Positions 32,685 to 41,387 of a stretch of DNA of 64,000 nucleotides are shown here, piece by piece. A program made the position numbers and the translations under genes. Position 1 is the stretch's first letter. Each line of letters opens with the position of its first letter. The stretch spans positions 372,001 to 436,000 of the forward strand of contig JAHBSI010000001.1 of assembly GCA_019639195.1 (NCBI GenBank), given 5' to 3'. This DNA is from Acidobacteriota bacterium (GTDB lineage: Bacteria > Acidobacteriota > Blastocatellia > Pyrinomonadales > Pyrinomonadaceae). The notes under the pieces were generated by a model. That model did not search any database, was not told the DNA's origin, and saw nothing but the letters and a program-made list of their open reading frames with translations.

Positions 32685-33587
32685 ATGCGAAAAGCTTTTA
32701 TCTTTCTTGCACTCGCATCGCTCATCGGCCTCATCAGCTGCGGCGGTGCGTCGACCGAAACTTCAAACGCGAACGCCGTTTCGCCGAACGCCAAACGCTA
32801 TCCATTAAAGGGCAAGATCGTCTCTGTGGATCGTGACAAAAAGATCGCCTCGATCGACCACGAAGCGATCGAAGGTTCTATGTCGGCGATGACGATGGAT
32901 TTCCCGATCCATGCTGATTGGGCGTGGGACAGTCTGAAACCCGGTGCCGAGATCAGCGGCGAACTCGTCGTTGATAACACCGCAAAGGAGCCGTACTTTC
33001 TGGAGAACATCGTTGTCATCTCGGCTCCCGACCCGAATGCTCCGGCGGCCAGTACGGAACCCAAGCAGATCGGCCAGCCCGCACCTGACTTCTCACTAAC
33101 GAATCAGGACGCAAAGAAGATCTCGCTCAAGACATTTGAGGGAAAGGCACTTGCGATCACGTTCATTTACGCAAAATGCCCGCTGCCCGAGTTCTGCATC
33201 AAGATGTCGGCGAATTTCCGTGACGCCGAAAGAATGATCAAGGCCGACGCTGCCCTTCGCGACAAACTTCGCTTGCTCTCGATCTCGTTTGACCCGGAAA
33301 ATGACACGCCGGAGAAACTGCGTGCCTATGGAATTACCTATATGGGCAACGATCCGAACGCAACTTTCGACGTGTGGCAGCTTGCGGTCGGCCCGGATGC
33401 GGAGGTGCGTAAGATCGCCGATTTTTACGGCCTTCGTTACGAGGTGAATCCCGACAACAAGGCGATCATCGACCACAGCCTTCGTACGGTCGTCATCTCG
33501 CCCGAAGGCAAAGTAACAAAGATCTTCGCGGGCAACGATTGGACGCCGACGCAGCTCGTCGATGCGATGAAGGCTTCGGAAAAATAG
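32685..33587 (+). CDS. Lipoprotein fusing a CusF-like copper-binding domain to a SCO1/SenC domain
   Basis: A 300-residue exported lipoprotein (lipobox LIGLISCGG). Residues about 40-115 match the CusF-type copper-binding fold (KGKIVSVDRDKKIASIDHEA, MSAMTMDFPI). Residues about 130-295 form a SCO1/SenC thioredoxin fold (GQPAPDFSLTNQDAKKI), with the copper-ligand histidine in IIDHSLRTVVI. The cysteine motif reads KCPLPEFCIKM, a CX5C spacing rather than the classical CX3C of SCO. Role inferred: copper delivery to cytochrome oxidase CuA or copper handling. The ATG at 32685 is chosen from the signal peptide. Confidence 0.85.
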   Translation: MRKAFIFLALASLIGLISCGGASTETSNANAVSPNAKRYPLKGKIVSVDRDKKIASIDHEAIEGSMSAMTMDFPIHADWAWDSLKPGAEISGELVVDNTAKEPYFLENIVVISAPDPNAPAASTEPKQIGQPAPDFSLTNQDAKKISLKTFEGKALAITFIYAKCPLPEFCIKMSANFRDAERMIKADAALRDKLRLLSISFDPENDTPEKLRAYGITYMGNDPNATFDVWQLAVGPDAEVRKIADFYGLRYEVNPDNKAIIDHSLRTVVISPEGKVTKIFAGNDWTPTQLVDAMKASEK

Positions 33588-33589
33588 CC

Positions 33590-34876
33590 CTAATCCGCGG
33601 TCGAATAAACTGTCTTTCCGGCGACGATCGTCCGCTTTACATCGCGTGCGTTTGAAGAGAAAACAAGGGCTGCGTAGATATCCGTGACCGGATCTTGTGC
33701 GTCGTTCGTCAGATCGATGACCGCAAGATCCGCTTCTTTTCCGGCTTCGAGCGTGCCGATAACGCCGTCGAGCCCCAGGGCTTTCGCGCCGCCCAAGGTC
33801 GCACATTCAAAGACCTCTTCGGCCGATACCAAACGCCCGGAATCTGCTCGGTTCCGGGCCGTTAATGCCGCAAAACGCGATTCTTCCAGCAGGTCGCAGA
33901 CGTTGTTGCTCGCCACCGAATCGCTTCCCAGCCCGACGGCAATTCCCTTTTCAAGAAACTTCTCGAAAGGCGCCGCACCGTGGCCGAATTTCGCGTTTGA
34001 TTTCGGACAATGTGCGATCGATGCTCCATTCGCGGCGATGCGTTCGATGTCCGCGTCCGTCACCCGCACGCAGTGTGCAAGCAGCGGCCGCGTCGCAAGA
34101 ACGCCGAGACGTTCGAGATATTCGATCGGCGTTGAGAACGGGCTCGACCATTCGAGGCCAAACTTCTCGTAGAACGTCGAAAAAAGCCCGGTGCCGTGTG
34201 CGAGAAGCTCGATCTCGTCGGCCGATTCTGCTGCATGGATCGACAGCGGAATGCGGTTGAGGATCGAGTATTGTGCGAGCAGTTCGAAGAGTTCGGAGCC
34301 GACCGTGTACGGCGAATGCGGCGAGAGTGCGACGCGAACAAGCTCCGTCTCGTCCTGCTTCAGTGCCTCGAACTTGCCCGCAAGCGCAAGAAAATCATCC
34401 TTCGCCGTCCGATTATCGGGCGAAAATTCAGTCTCCTGAAAAAGGATGCCGCGAAGCCCGGTCGCTTTTAGAGCCGCGAGGCCGACGCTGCCCATTCGCC
34501 CGATATCGCCAAGGCACGTAACGCCCGCCGCTGCACCTTCGCGAGCCCCGGTCAACGCACCTTTGAGCACGCCTTCCTCGCCAAGGTCGCTGCGGATCGC
34601 GTTCAATTTCAAGAGCCACGCCGCGAAATTTCCCTCGACGGCATCAAGAGCACCGCGCATCGCACTGACCTCAAGATGCGAGTGGACATTCACAAATCCC
34701 GGCGCGATCGCCGCGACCCCATATTCGATCGTTTCCGCATCGGGAAACTGCGCCGAAAGCACGGCTCGCGTTCCGACGGCAACGATCTTCGAGCCGTCAA
34801 CGGCAACGCCGCCATCGGCAAAAGGTTCGCTCGAAACCGGAACGACGCGATCTGCAAAGTGTATCGTCGTCGTCAT
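33590..34876 (-). CDS. TRZ/ATZ-family amidohydrolase (deaminase-like)
   Basis: A 428-residue amidohydrolase. Metal ligands are in NVHSHLEVS, SIHAAES and the final LGSDSVASNN; HCPKSNAKFGHG is the typical motif of S-adenosylhomocysteine/aminodeoxyfutalosine/guanine-type deaminases. The substrate is not decided by sequence. The N-terminal composite-barrel beta part and C-terminal LEAGKEADLAVIDL complete the fold. The ATG overlaps the transglycosylase stop (ATGA), so both are translated together; the functional link is unclear. Confidence 0.83.
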   Translation of the reverse strand: MTTTIHFADRVVPVSSEPFADGGVAVDGSKIVAVGTRAVLSAQFPDAETIEYGVAAIAPGFVNVHSHLEVSAMRGALDAVEGNFAAWLLKLNAIRSDLGEEGVLKGALTGAREGAAAGVTCLGDIGRMGSVGLAALKATGLRGILFQETEFSPDNRTAKDDFLALAGKFEALKQDETELVRVALSPHSPYTVGSELFELLAQYSILNRIPLSIHAAESADEIELLAHGTGLFSTFYEKFGLEWSSPFSTPIEYLERLGVLATRPLLAHCVRVTDADIERIAANGASIAHCPKSNAKFGHGAAPFEKFLEKGIAVGLGSDSVASNNVCDLLEESRFAALTARNRADSGRLVSAEEVFECATLGGAKALGLDGVIGTLEAGKEADLAVIDLTNDAQDPVTDIYAALVFSSNARDVKRTIVAGKTVYSTAD

Positions 34877-35448
34877 TTTTTGATCTCTGATGTCTGCATC
34901 CGATAGCGTGCGAGGATCGCCGTGACATAGCTTTTTGTTGACGGGATCGTGATCCGTGAAACGAATTCATCCTCGGAGATCTCATTCAATTTCACGCCCG
35001 CGGTCCAGCCTTCGACACGGCTTGGGCCGGCATTGTACGCAGCAAGCGTCAGGGCAGTTTCGGCAGGGAGACCGCGATACATTTCACGCAGTTTCTCGAG
35101 ATACCAGCAGCCGACCTGAATATTCTGTTCCGGATCGGCAAGGAACTGCTCCGGATCGTCGGCCGCTCGTTCGTACTCTTTTAACTCCGTCGCTTTCGCC
35201 CATTCGCGAACCACGGCAGGCCGCACCTGCATCAGTCCGACCTCGTCGGCGGCACCGTGCTTCCATGCTCGGAAATAGGTTTCTTCGTAGATCAGGCTCC
35301 AGACGAGCTTTTCGTCAAGACGGTAGATGCGTGCCTGGCGGGCGATGAGGTCATCGTATCTGTGGATCCAATAGTCAGGAAAAAAAACGCCCGCCGCTCC
35401 CAGGATCGTAAGCACAATGATAGCGAGCGATATTAGATATCTGACCAT
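34873..35448 (-). CDS. Membrane-anchored lytic transglycosylase, SLT domain
   Basis: A 191-residue enzyme with an N-terminal membrane anchor (LISLAIIVLTILGAAGVFF) and one SLT domain. The catalytic glutamate is Glu55 or Glu56 in LIYEETYFRAW, followed by VGLMQVRP and LAAYNAGPSRVEGW. Short, single-domain members act on peptidoglycan near the inner membrane. Followed, with a 4-base overlap, by the amidohydrolase gene. Confidence 0.88.
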   Translation of the reverse strand: MVRYLISLAIIVLTILGAAGVFFPDYWIHRYDDLIARQARIYRLDEKLVWSLIYEETYFRAWKHGAADEVGLMQVRPAVVREWAKATELKEYERAADDPEQFLADPEQNIQVGCWYLEKLREMYRGLPAETALTLAAYNAGPSRVEGWTAGVKLNEISEDEFVSRITIPSTKSYVTAILARYRMQTSEIKK

Positions 35449-35522
35449 TACATCAAACTATTTGTTTTGATATTACGCCGAAAGGCAAGCGCGATGAAAG
35501 CTCAAAAAAGCAAAAGGACGCT

Positions 35523-35720
35523 CTAGCGTTTACGCAGAACGGCCGAGTCTTTTGGGGCCGATGCCGTTTCGTTCTCGTCGATCACGTCGGGCCGGGCGTT
35601 TTCCTTGAATTCCCCGTTTCGGGCCTTCTCGGCAAACAAGATCGCGTCATGATCGGCCTCGGCGGCCATTTCCTGACGGATCTTGTGCAAAGCCTCGATA
35701 AATTTTGGACGGCGGTACAT
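35523..35720 (-). CDS. Small hypothetical protein downstream of clpC
   Basis: A 65-residue charged protein, no family recognised. It begins MYRRPKFIEALHKIRQEMA and has an acidic/basic middle. It starts 8 bases after the clpC stop on the same strand, which argues that it is real and co-transcribed. The ribosome site is weak. A ClpC adaptor or substrate is conceivable but unsupported. Confidence 0.5.
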   Translation of the reverse strand: MYRRPKFIEALHKIRQEMAAEADHDAILFAEKARNGEFKENARPDVIDENETASAPKDSAVLRKR

Positions 35721-35728
35721 CTAGGAAG

Positions 35729-38119
35729 CTATTCTACGCCTTTTGCGGCAAGTTCGCTCAATGAAGGCAGTTCGATCTGCAGCAGATCATCCTTCACGGT
35801 GACCGTTATCTCCGCTGCTTCGCCGATCCTGCCCTGGATCAGGGCCTCGGAAAGTTCATCCTCGATATGCTTCTGGATCGCACGTTTCAATGGCCTTGCG
35901 CCGTATTTGCGGTCGCCGCAGGTGTGGTCGATCAGCCATTTCTTTGCTTCGAGCGTCAGAGAGACCTTCAAAGAACGATCAGCGATTATCGAATTGAGAT
36001 TCGCGATCTGCAGATCGGCTATCGCCATCAGATCATCGAGCGAAAGTTCGTCGAAAATGAGTATCTCGTCAAGGCGGTTGATGAATTCGGGTGCAAAGGT
36101 CTGGCGGACGGCCGTCATCACTTCGTCCTCGCGTTTTGCACGCGTCGCCTCGCCCGATGCTTGAAAACCGAGCGATGCCGTCTTCTGGATGATCCTCGCA
36201 CCGATATTCGACGTCATTATGAAGATCGAATGCTTGCAGTCGATCGTCTGCCCCGTCGAATCCGTGAGAACGCCGTCCTCAAATACCTGCAGCAGAAGGT
36301 TGAAGATGTCCGGATGTGCTTTTTCGATCTCGTCAAAAAGGACGATCGAGTATGGCGAACGCCGCAGCCTTTCGGTCAGCTGGCCGCCTTCTTCGTGGCC
36401 AACGTATCCCGGAGGCGAACCGATGAATTTCGATACGGAATGCCGCTCCATGAATTCGCTCATATCAAAGCGAATAAGCGACCTTTCGGACCCGAAAAGG
36501 AATTCGGCAAGACGCCTTGCAACTTCCGTCTTTCCGACGCCCGTCGGCCCCAGGAAAAGGAATGATCCGACAGGACGATTTGGAGATTTTATGCCGGCAC
36601 GCGAGCGCCTTATCGCACGCGCAAGTGCCGAAATTGCGGGCCGCTGCGAAATGATCTTGTCACCGAGAACCTTTTCGATCTTGAGCAGCTTTTGAGCCTC
36701 TTCTTCCTTGATCGAGGCGACGGGAATGCCCGTCCAACGTGCGATCACATCGTCAATATCATCGCGAGTAACCTCAACGGCAAAGAAAGAATCTTCGAGG
36801 GTCTGCAATTCGAACGAGATCAGCTGATCTTCGTTCGCCGAAGCTCGTTTCCAATTCTCGACCGTCTCCTTCCACGAAGGCTCGCCCGGATTCTCGCTTC
36901 TGTATCGCAGCTTTGCGCGGGCACCGGCCTCATCGAGTACGTCGATCGCCTTATCCGGCAAGAAGCGGTCGGAAATGTATCGATTCGACTGTTCGACGGC
37001 CGCCATCAAAGCGTCCGGCGAATATCGGATCTGATGATACGCCTCGTAACGCTCGATGATGCCTTTGACGATCAGCAGCGCGTCATCTTCGCTGGCGGGC
37101 TCGACCTTTACGGCCTGAAAACGTCTCTCAAGCGCGCGGTCTTTTTCGATCGTTCGGCGATATTCCGATGGCGTTGTCGCACCGATGCACTGGATCTCGC
37201 CGCGTGAAAGTGCGGGCTTTAGGATGTTTGCCGCATCGAGCGTTCCTTCCGCCGAACCTGCGCCGACGAGCGTGTGTATCTCGTCAATGAAAACGATGTT
37301 GTCGCGATTCTCTTTTAGCTCGGCGATGATCTTCTTCAACCGTTCTTCGAATTGTCCGCGATATTTCGTACCTGCGACCACAAGCGAAAGGTCCAGGGCA
37401 AGAATGCGCTTATTCTCAAGGAATGAAGGCACGTTCTTATCAACGATCCGCTGTGCAAGACCTTCGACGATGGCCGTTTTCCCGACGCCTGCTTCACCGA
37501 TCAGCACTGGATTGTTCTTCGTCCGGCGGCATATCAGCTCGATCAGACGCTCGGTCTCCTGCTGTCTTCCGATGAGCGGATCGAGACGGCCGTCGGCGGC
37601 ATCGCGTGTTAGATCGCGTGTGAATTCGGTAAGGCTGGGAGTTTTCGAAGGTTCGCTCGCCGGTGCGAAAAGGTTCGGCATCCCACGCTGCTGCTGCCCG
37701 AGCTTTTCGCGAATGTCATCAAGCCTGACGCCATAGCCAAAAAGGATCTCGGCGGCGACAGAACGCTCTTCACGGATCAGCCCGAGCAAAATATGCTCTG
37801 GGCCGATATGCCGATTCTTAAGCTGGCGGCTTTCTTCGTTCGCATAGAAGAGTATGCGCTTCGTAACGGCAGAAAGATGCAGCTCAGACGATTGCGGTAT
37901 GCGGTCGCGAACGACGATCCGTTCTTCGATCTCTTTTCGGACCGACTCGACCGTCAACGAATGTCTGTATGGGAAATACTTTGCCGAGAGCGTCTTATCC
38001 TCACGCATCAGCCCGAGCAGAATGTGTTCGGGAGCGATCGATTGGGAGCCGTATTGAAGAGCCTCATAGCGCGCGAAAAAGATGACGCGGCGGGACCTTT
38101 CTGTGTAGCGTTCGAACAT
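35729..38119 (-). CDS. clpC: ATP-dependent Clp protease ATP-binding subunit ClpC
   Basis: A 796-residue HSP100 unfoldase. Two Clp N-domain repeats ([14 protein letters not shown] and [14 protein letters not shown]) lead into AAA module 1 with [15 protein letters not shown] and [11 protein letters not shown]. The middle region and AAA module 2 follow, with [16 protein letters not shown] and [14 protein letters not shown]. It threads tagged or misfolded proteins into ClpP. Length and motifs fit ClpC/ClpA; the short middle domain excludes ClpB. A good TATAAT box lies upstream (38163-38168). Confidence 0.93.
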   Translation of the reverse strand: MFERYTERSRRVIFFARYEALQYGSQSIAPEHILLGLMREDKTLSAKYFPYRHSLTVESVRKEIEERIVVRDRIPQSSELHLSAVTKRILFYANEESRQLKNRHIGPEHILLGLIREERSVAAEILFGYGVRLDDIREKLGQQQRGMPNLFAPASEPSKTPSLTEFTRDLTRDAADGRLDPLIGRQQETERLIELICRRTKNNPVLIGEAGVGKTAIVEGLAQRIVDKNVPSFLENKRILALDLSLVVAGTKYRGQFEERLKKIIAELKENRDNIVFIDEIHTLVGAGSAEGTLDAANILKPALSRGEIQCIGATTPSEYRRTIEKDRALERRFQAVKVEPASEDDALLIVKGIIERYEAYHQIRYSPDALMAAVEQSNRYISDRFLPDKAIDVLDEAGARAKLRYRSENPGEPSWKETVENWKRASANEDQLISFELQTLEDSFFAVEVTRDDIDDVIARWTGIPVASIKEEEAQKLLKIEKVLGDKIISQRPAISALARAIRRSRAGIKSPNRPVGSFLFLGPTGVGKTEVARRLAEFLFGSERSLIRFDMSEFMERHSVSKFIGSPPGYVGHEEGGQLTERLRRSPYSIVLFDEIEKAHPDIFNLLLQVFEDGVLTDSTGQTIDCKHSIFIMTSNIGARIIQKTASLGFQASGEATRAKREDEVMTAVRQTFAPEFINRLDEILIFDELSLDDLMAIADLQIANLNSIIADRSLKVSLTLEAKKWLIDHTCGDRKYGARPLKRAIQKHIEDELSEALIQGRIGEAAEITVTVKDDLLQIELPSLSELAAKGVE

Positions 38120-38162
38120 AAAGAGGGAAACTACGCTAACTTTCGCTTTTCGACGTACTGCG

Positions 38163-38168
38163 ATTATA
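38163..38168 (-). promoter_or_regulatory. Probable -10 box of clpC
   Basis: On the minus strand TATAAT, within GATATAATCG, lies 44 bases before the clpC ATG at 38119. No good TTGACA-like box is found at 17 bases, so it is either weak, activated or used by another sigma factor. Confidence 0.45.
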
Positions 38169-38307
38169 TCGAAAGCGGAGTTCGATCGTGGAATTAAATT
38201 TTCGAATAAATCCGAGCTTACCCAACAGAGATAGATTCAAAGGGCAGGAAAATCCAGAAGAAACGCGTTGTAACTGCAGAAATTTCGTGATCCCGGGCCA
38301 CAACGGC

Positions 38308-38934
38308 CTAAACCTTTGAGCTCTTCCTCCGAAATCTCCGAACTTTTGCAAGATTTCCGCAGTCGCGCATATCGCACCAGTGCCGGTTGCGGCCGCGGCT
38401 GTCATCAACAAATAACCAGCCGCAGGATTCGCCGCCGCAGACCCGGATCCGTTCCGCGCGATCTGAAGTAAATAGATCGACCGCCGAAAGAGCGATCGAA
38501 TCAAGAACTGCGTCAAGCGGGGCTTCCTCCTTGCGCCGTCGAAGCTCGAGCCGGCCGCGAACGTATTCGATCTTCTGACCATCAAGAGCACGCGACCGTG
38601 CCTTCTCCAGGCAGTCGACATCATCCGGAAAAGGCGCTTTGCCCGTGATCATAGCGATCGCGATCCCGTAGATCGCGGAACGAAGCTTCTTCACCCGACG
38701 CAAAACGCGCGCGTCAAGCTTATCGTTTTCGGCGCTCTTCAAAACGCGGCGAGCCGTTCCCTCATCAACAGCCTTTGCTTTAATTGCCCAGGAGACGAGA
38801 TCGGAAATGTCAGCGAGGCTATCGCCAGTCGGCGAAAAGCTATTTTCGGCACGCTGCCACTTCGACGCGGTGTTGACGAGGTCCAGACTCAGGTCGCCCG
38901 CGATGAGCTTGAATTTGTCGGGCTGCAGTTCCAT
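38308..38934 (-). CDS. CGNR zinc-finger (ABATE-domain) transcriptional regulator
   Basis: A 208-residue regulator. Residues 1-150 form the ABATE stress domain (GDLSLDLVNTASKWQR). The C-terminal zinc finger has the four cysteines CGGESCGWLFVD and HWCDMRDCGN. The name-giving CGNR reads CGNLAKVRRF here, an Arg to Leu change. It is divergent from the DinB-family gene with four operator-like half-sites between, suggesting that it controls that gene and itself. Confidence 0.85.
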   Translation of the reverse strand: MELQPDKFKLIAGDLSLDLVNTASKWQRAENSFSPTGDSLADISDLVSWAIKAKAVDEGTARRVLKSAENDKLDARVLRRVKKLRSAIYGIAIAMITGKAPFPDDVDCLEKARSRALDGQKIEYVRGRLELRRRKEEAPLDAVLDSIALSAVDLFTSDRAERIRVCGGESCGWLFVDDSRGRNRHWCDMRDCGNLAKVRRFRRKSSKV

Positions 38935-38959
38935 CTCAACAAATTATATCTAACTTGTA

Positions 38960-39038
38960 TGTAACCGCCAATAGCCACTTGACAGGTTACATTCTTGGTG
39001 TTAATGTGTAACCGCTCTCATACGTTTAGCTAGTTACA
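38960..39038 (+). promoter_or_regulatory. Promoter and four alternating GTTACA half-sites between CGNR regulator and DinB gene
   Basis: TTGACA (38979-38984), a 17-base spacer and TAATGT (39002-39007) form a strong promoter toward the DinB-family gene. Half-sites TGTAACC (38960-38966), GGTTACA (38985-38991), TGTAACC (39007-39013) and AGTTACA (39032-39038) alternate in orientation with steps of 25, 22 and 25 bases. The second and third bracket the spacer and touch the -10 box, so bound protein would block the promoter. The divergent CGNR regulator is the likely binder; this is inference. Confidence 0.75.
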
Positions 39039-39066
39039 AGGGCAAAAGATCCAAAGGAGACCAAAA

Positions 39067-39543
39067 ATGGAAAAGCAACAGATAGTTGATGAACTGACAA
39101 TGATCCTGGATGGGGAACCGTGGCACGCGGCCAGCCTCAAAGAGACACTCAAGGGCATTGATGCCCGCCACGCGGCTCTCAAACTTCCCGGCACGCACAG
39201 TATTTGGGAGCTTGCCGGGCACATCTCGGGATGGAACAACGTCTGGGCGGAACGACTCAACGGAAATCCCGTCAGCGAGCCGCCCAATGGCAATTTCCCA
39301 GAAGAAAAACAGGTCGCTGAGGCTGCGTGGCAAGATCTGCAGGTACAGATCTCAAATTCGTTCGCGAACTTGATCCGTGCCATCGAAAAGCGTTCTGAAG
39401 ACGAGTTTTGTGAGAAATTCGAGGATAATGACTATTCTCTTAGCTTCTTCCTGCACGGCGCAGTTAGACATAACGTGCACCACGCGGCTCAGATCGCCTT
39501 GCTAAAAAGTGCGACTGCAAAGTACGAAACTGCCGCGTCCTAA
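39067..39543 (+). CDS. DinB-family four-helix metalloprotein
   Basis: A 158-residue protein of the DinB/YfiT fold. The three-histidine metal pattern is suggested by HSIWELAGHISGWNN and VRHNVHHAAQIALL. Family members include thiol-dependent transferases and S-transferases linked to stress; no substrate can be named. An AAGGAG site precedes the ATG, and a terminator follows the stop. Confidence 0.85.
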   Translation: MEKQQIVDELTMILDGEPWHAASLKETLKGIDARHAALKLPGTHSIWELAGHISGWNNVWAERLNGNPVSEPPNGNFPEEKQVAEAAWQDLQVQISNSFANLIRAIEKRSEDEFCEKFEDNDYSLSFFLHGAVRHNVHHAAQIALLKSATAKYETAAS

Positions 39544-39565
39544 AGCCGTGGGCATCCAAAGAGGG

Positions 39566-39591
39566 CCGCGTTACCGACGCGGTCATTTTTT
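39566..39591 (+). terminator. Rho-independent terminator after the DinB-family gene
   Basis: Stem CCGCGT (39566-39571) and ACGCGG (39577-39582) with a 5-base loop, followed after TCA by TTTTTT. It lies 22 bases after the DinB-family stop. Confidence 0.75.
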
Positions 39592-39596
39592 AGGTC

Positions 39597-40100
39597 TTAG
39601 TTGTTCATCGACGAGACAGATTCGATCTGCGGGTCTTCGGCGACCTCAACGACGACCGCCTCGTCCCGTTTCGTGATGCCTTTGATGATCTTCCCAGCAG
39701 GAGCAAGTTCGACCTTCGACCGGAGCACCCGCGAGATGCGTTTTGGCAGGAATTTTGGAGCAATATTCGCGATCGAATCCGCCAGAGCGGCGATGTCGCC
39801 GCCGCCGGACCAATGTTGGCGTACGACCTCGACATCCGTCCTGTTAATGAGCCGCAGGATGACCAGAGCGACCATATAGATGTCATCCACCTGGCCGATG
39901 AACGGAAAAACGTCCGGGATAAGATCGAGCGGAGAAATAACGTAAACGATGGCGGCAACGAATAACGCTTTCTCGGCGGTCGGCACGCGTGCGTCTTTCA
40001 AAAGCCTTGCGAGCAGCTTTGCCATATTCGGCAGGAACATCACAAAGCTCCGCATTCGGCCCTTTAACTCACTTTTTTCGCGTCGTGCAAGTTTGCCCAT
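39597..40100 (-). CDS. YkvA-like DUF1232 membrane protein
   Basis: A 167-residue protein with the DUF1232 signature KALFVAAIVYVISPLDLIPD followed by FIGQVDDIYMVALVIL, a short membrane-associated hairpin of unknown function. The last 50 residues are basic then acidic. The ATG at 40100 has GAGGGAA upstream; a TTG at 40109 is less likely. Convergent with the DinB-family gene. Confidence 0.85.
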   Translation of the reverse strand: MGKLARREKSELKGRMRSFVMFLPNMAKLLARLLKDARVPTAEKALFVAAIVYVISPLDLIPDVFPFIGQVDDIYMVALVILRLINRTDVEVVRQHWSGGGDIAALADSIANIAPKFLPKRISRVLRSKVELAPAGKIIKGITKRDEAVVVEVAEDPQIESVSSMNN

Positions 40101-40239
40101 TTCCCTCAAAGTCTAAGTGTAAAGCGAGATCAAGGCAAGTTTCTCGGCGAGGGTTCGCGGGCGCGAGCGACCGGCCTTGCCTGGCGAGTTCATCCAAGCG
40201 AGTCGATTGTGATAAATTCGAGTGGTTTTTACGAAACGT

Positions 40240-41253
40240 ATGATCCTCGAAGATATCCGCCGACGTGCGGCCGCCGAACCGCAGCATATCATCCTTCCGG
40301 AGGGCGAAGACCCGCGAACGGTCGAGGCCGCGGCGGTCTGTGCCCGTGACCGGATCGCAAAGATCACGCTCCTCGGCCGCGAGGACGTCATCCGCGAACT
40401 TGCCTCCGCACGCGGGGCGAACCTGAATGGCGTGACGCTTCTCGATCATCGAAAGTCGGGGGATATCGGCAGGATCGCGAGCCTTTATCACGAACTCCGC
40501 CGGGCAAAAGGCGTCACGCTCGAAGAGGCGGAACAGGCGGTCAAAGATCCGCTTTATTTCGGGAATCTGCTCGTACGCGAAGGCAAGGCCGATGGCTCGG
40601 TCGCCGGAGCCACGAACACGACCGCACACACGGTCGCGGCCGCACTTCGCTGCATCGGGGCTGCAAAAGGCTTCAAAACGGTCTCGAGCTTCTTCCTGAT
40701 GGTCGTGCCTGATAAGAAATTCGGCGAGAAAGGTTCGATGATCTACGCGGACTGCGGTGTCGTGATCGACCCCGATGCGGCAGAGCTCGCGGAGATCGCC
40801 ATCGCATCGGCAGATTCGGCGCGTGCACTTCTAAACGCAGAATCGCGCGTCGCGATGCTCTCATTCTCAACAAAAGGCAGTGCGGCACATCGGATACTCG
40901 ACAAGGTCATCGAGGCCGTAAAGACCGTGCGTGTTCGGCGTCCCGAGCTCATCATCGACGGCGAACTCCAGGCCGACGCAGCCCTTGTCGAAGGAGTTGC
41001 CGCGTCAAAGGCTCCGGGCTCTCCCGTAGGCGGACGCGCGAATGTCCTGATCTTCCCTGACCTGAATTCCGGCAACATCGCGTATAAGCTCACCGAACGC
41101 CTGACCGGCGGGACGGCCATCGGCCCGATCCTTCAAGGGCTCGATCGCCCTTGCAACGACCTTTCGAGGGGCTGTAAGGCTGAGGACATCGTCGATGCGG
41201 TCGCAATAACCGCCGTCCAGTCCCAGGCCCGAAAGAACCTCGGAACCTCATAA
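40240..41253 (+). CDS. pta: Phosphate acetyltransferase
   Basis: A 337-residue enzyme that interconverts acetyl-CoA and acetyl phosphate. Family motifs include [49 protein letters not shown] and [17 protein letters not shown] near the end. It is the short form without the N-terminal DRTGG/regulatory part. No ackA gene is adjacent. A GTG at 40222 would add 6 residues; the ATG at 40240 (MILEDIRRR) matches the family start. Confidence 0.93.
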   Translation: MILEDIRRRAAAEPQHIILPEGEDPRTVEAAAVCARDRIAKITLLGREDVIRELASARGANLNGVTLLDHRKSGDIGRIASLYHELRRAKGVTLEEAEQAVKDPLYFGNLLVREGKADGSVAGATNTTAHTVAAALRCIGAAKGFKTVSSFFLMVVPDKKFGEKGSMIYADCGVVIDPDAAELAEIAIASADSARALLNAESRVAMLSFSTKGSAAHRILDKVIEAVKTVRVRRPELIIDGELQADAALVEGVAASKAPGSPVGGRANVLIFPDLNSGNIAYKLTERLTGGTAIGPILQGLDRPCNDLSRGCKAEDIVDAVAITAVQSQARKNLGTS

Positions 41254-41387
41254 ATTCTTATGCTTTCGGCCCATTAATGTGATATAAAACAAGGATAAGC
41301 GCGCGTTCTCCGGCACGAGACCATAATTTAACTTTTCTCACAAGGCATTTTTTCTCCGAGAAGGCGGCTTCGCTTGTTGTAAACCCT

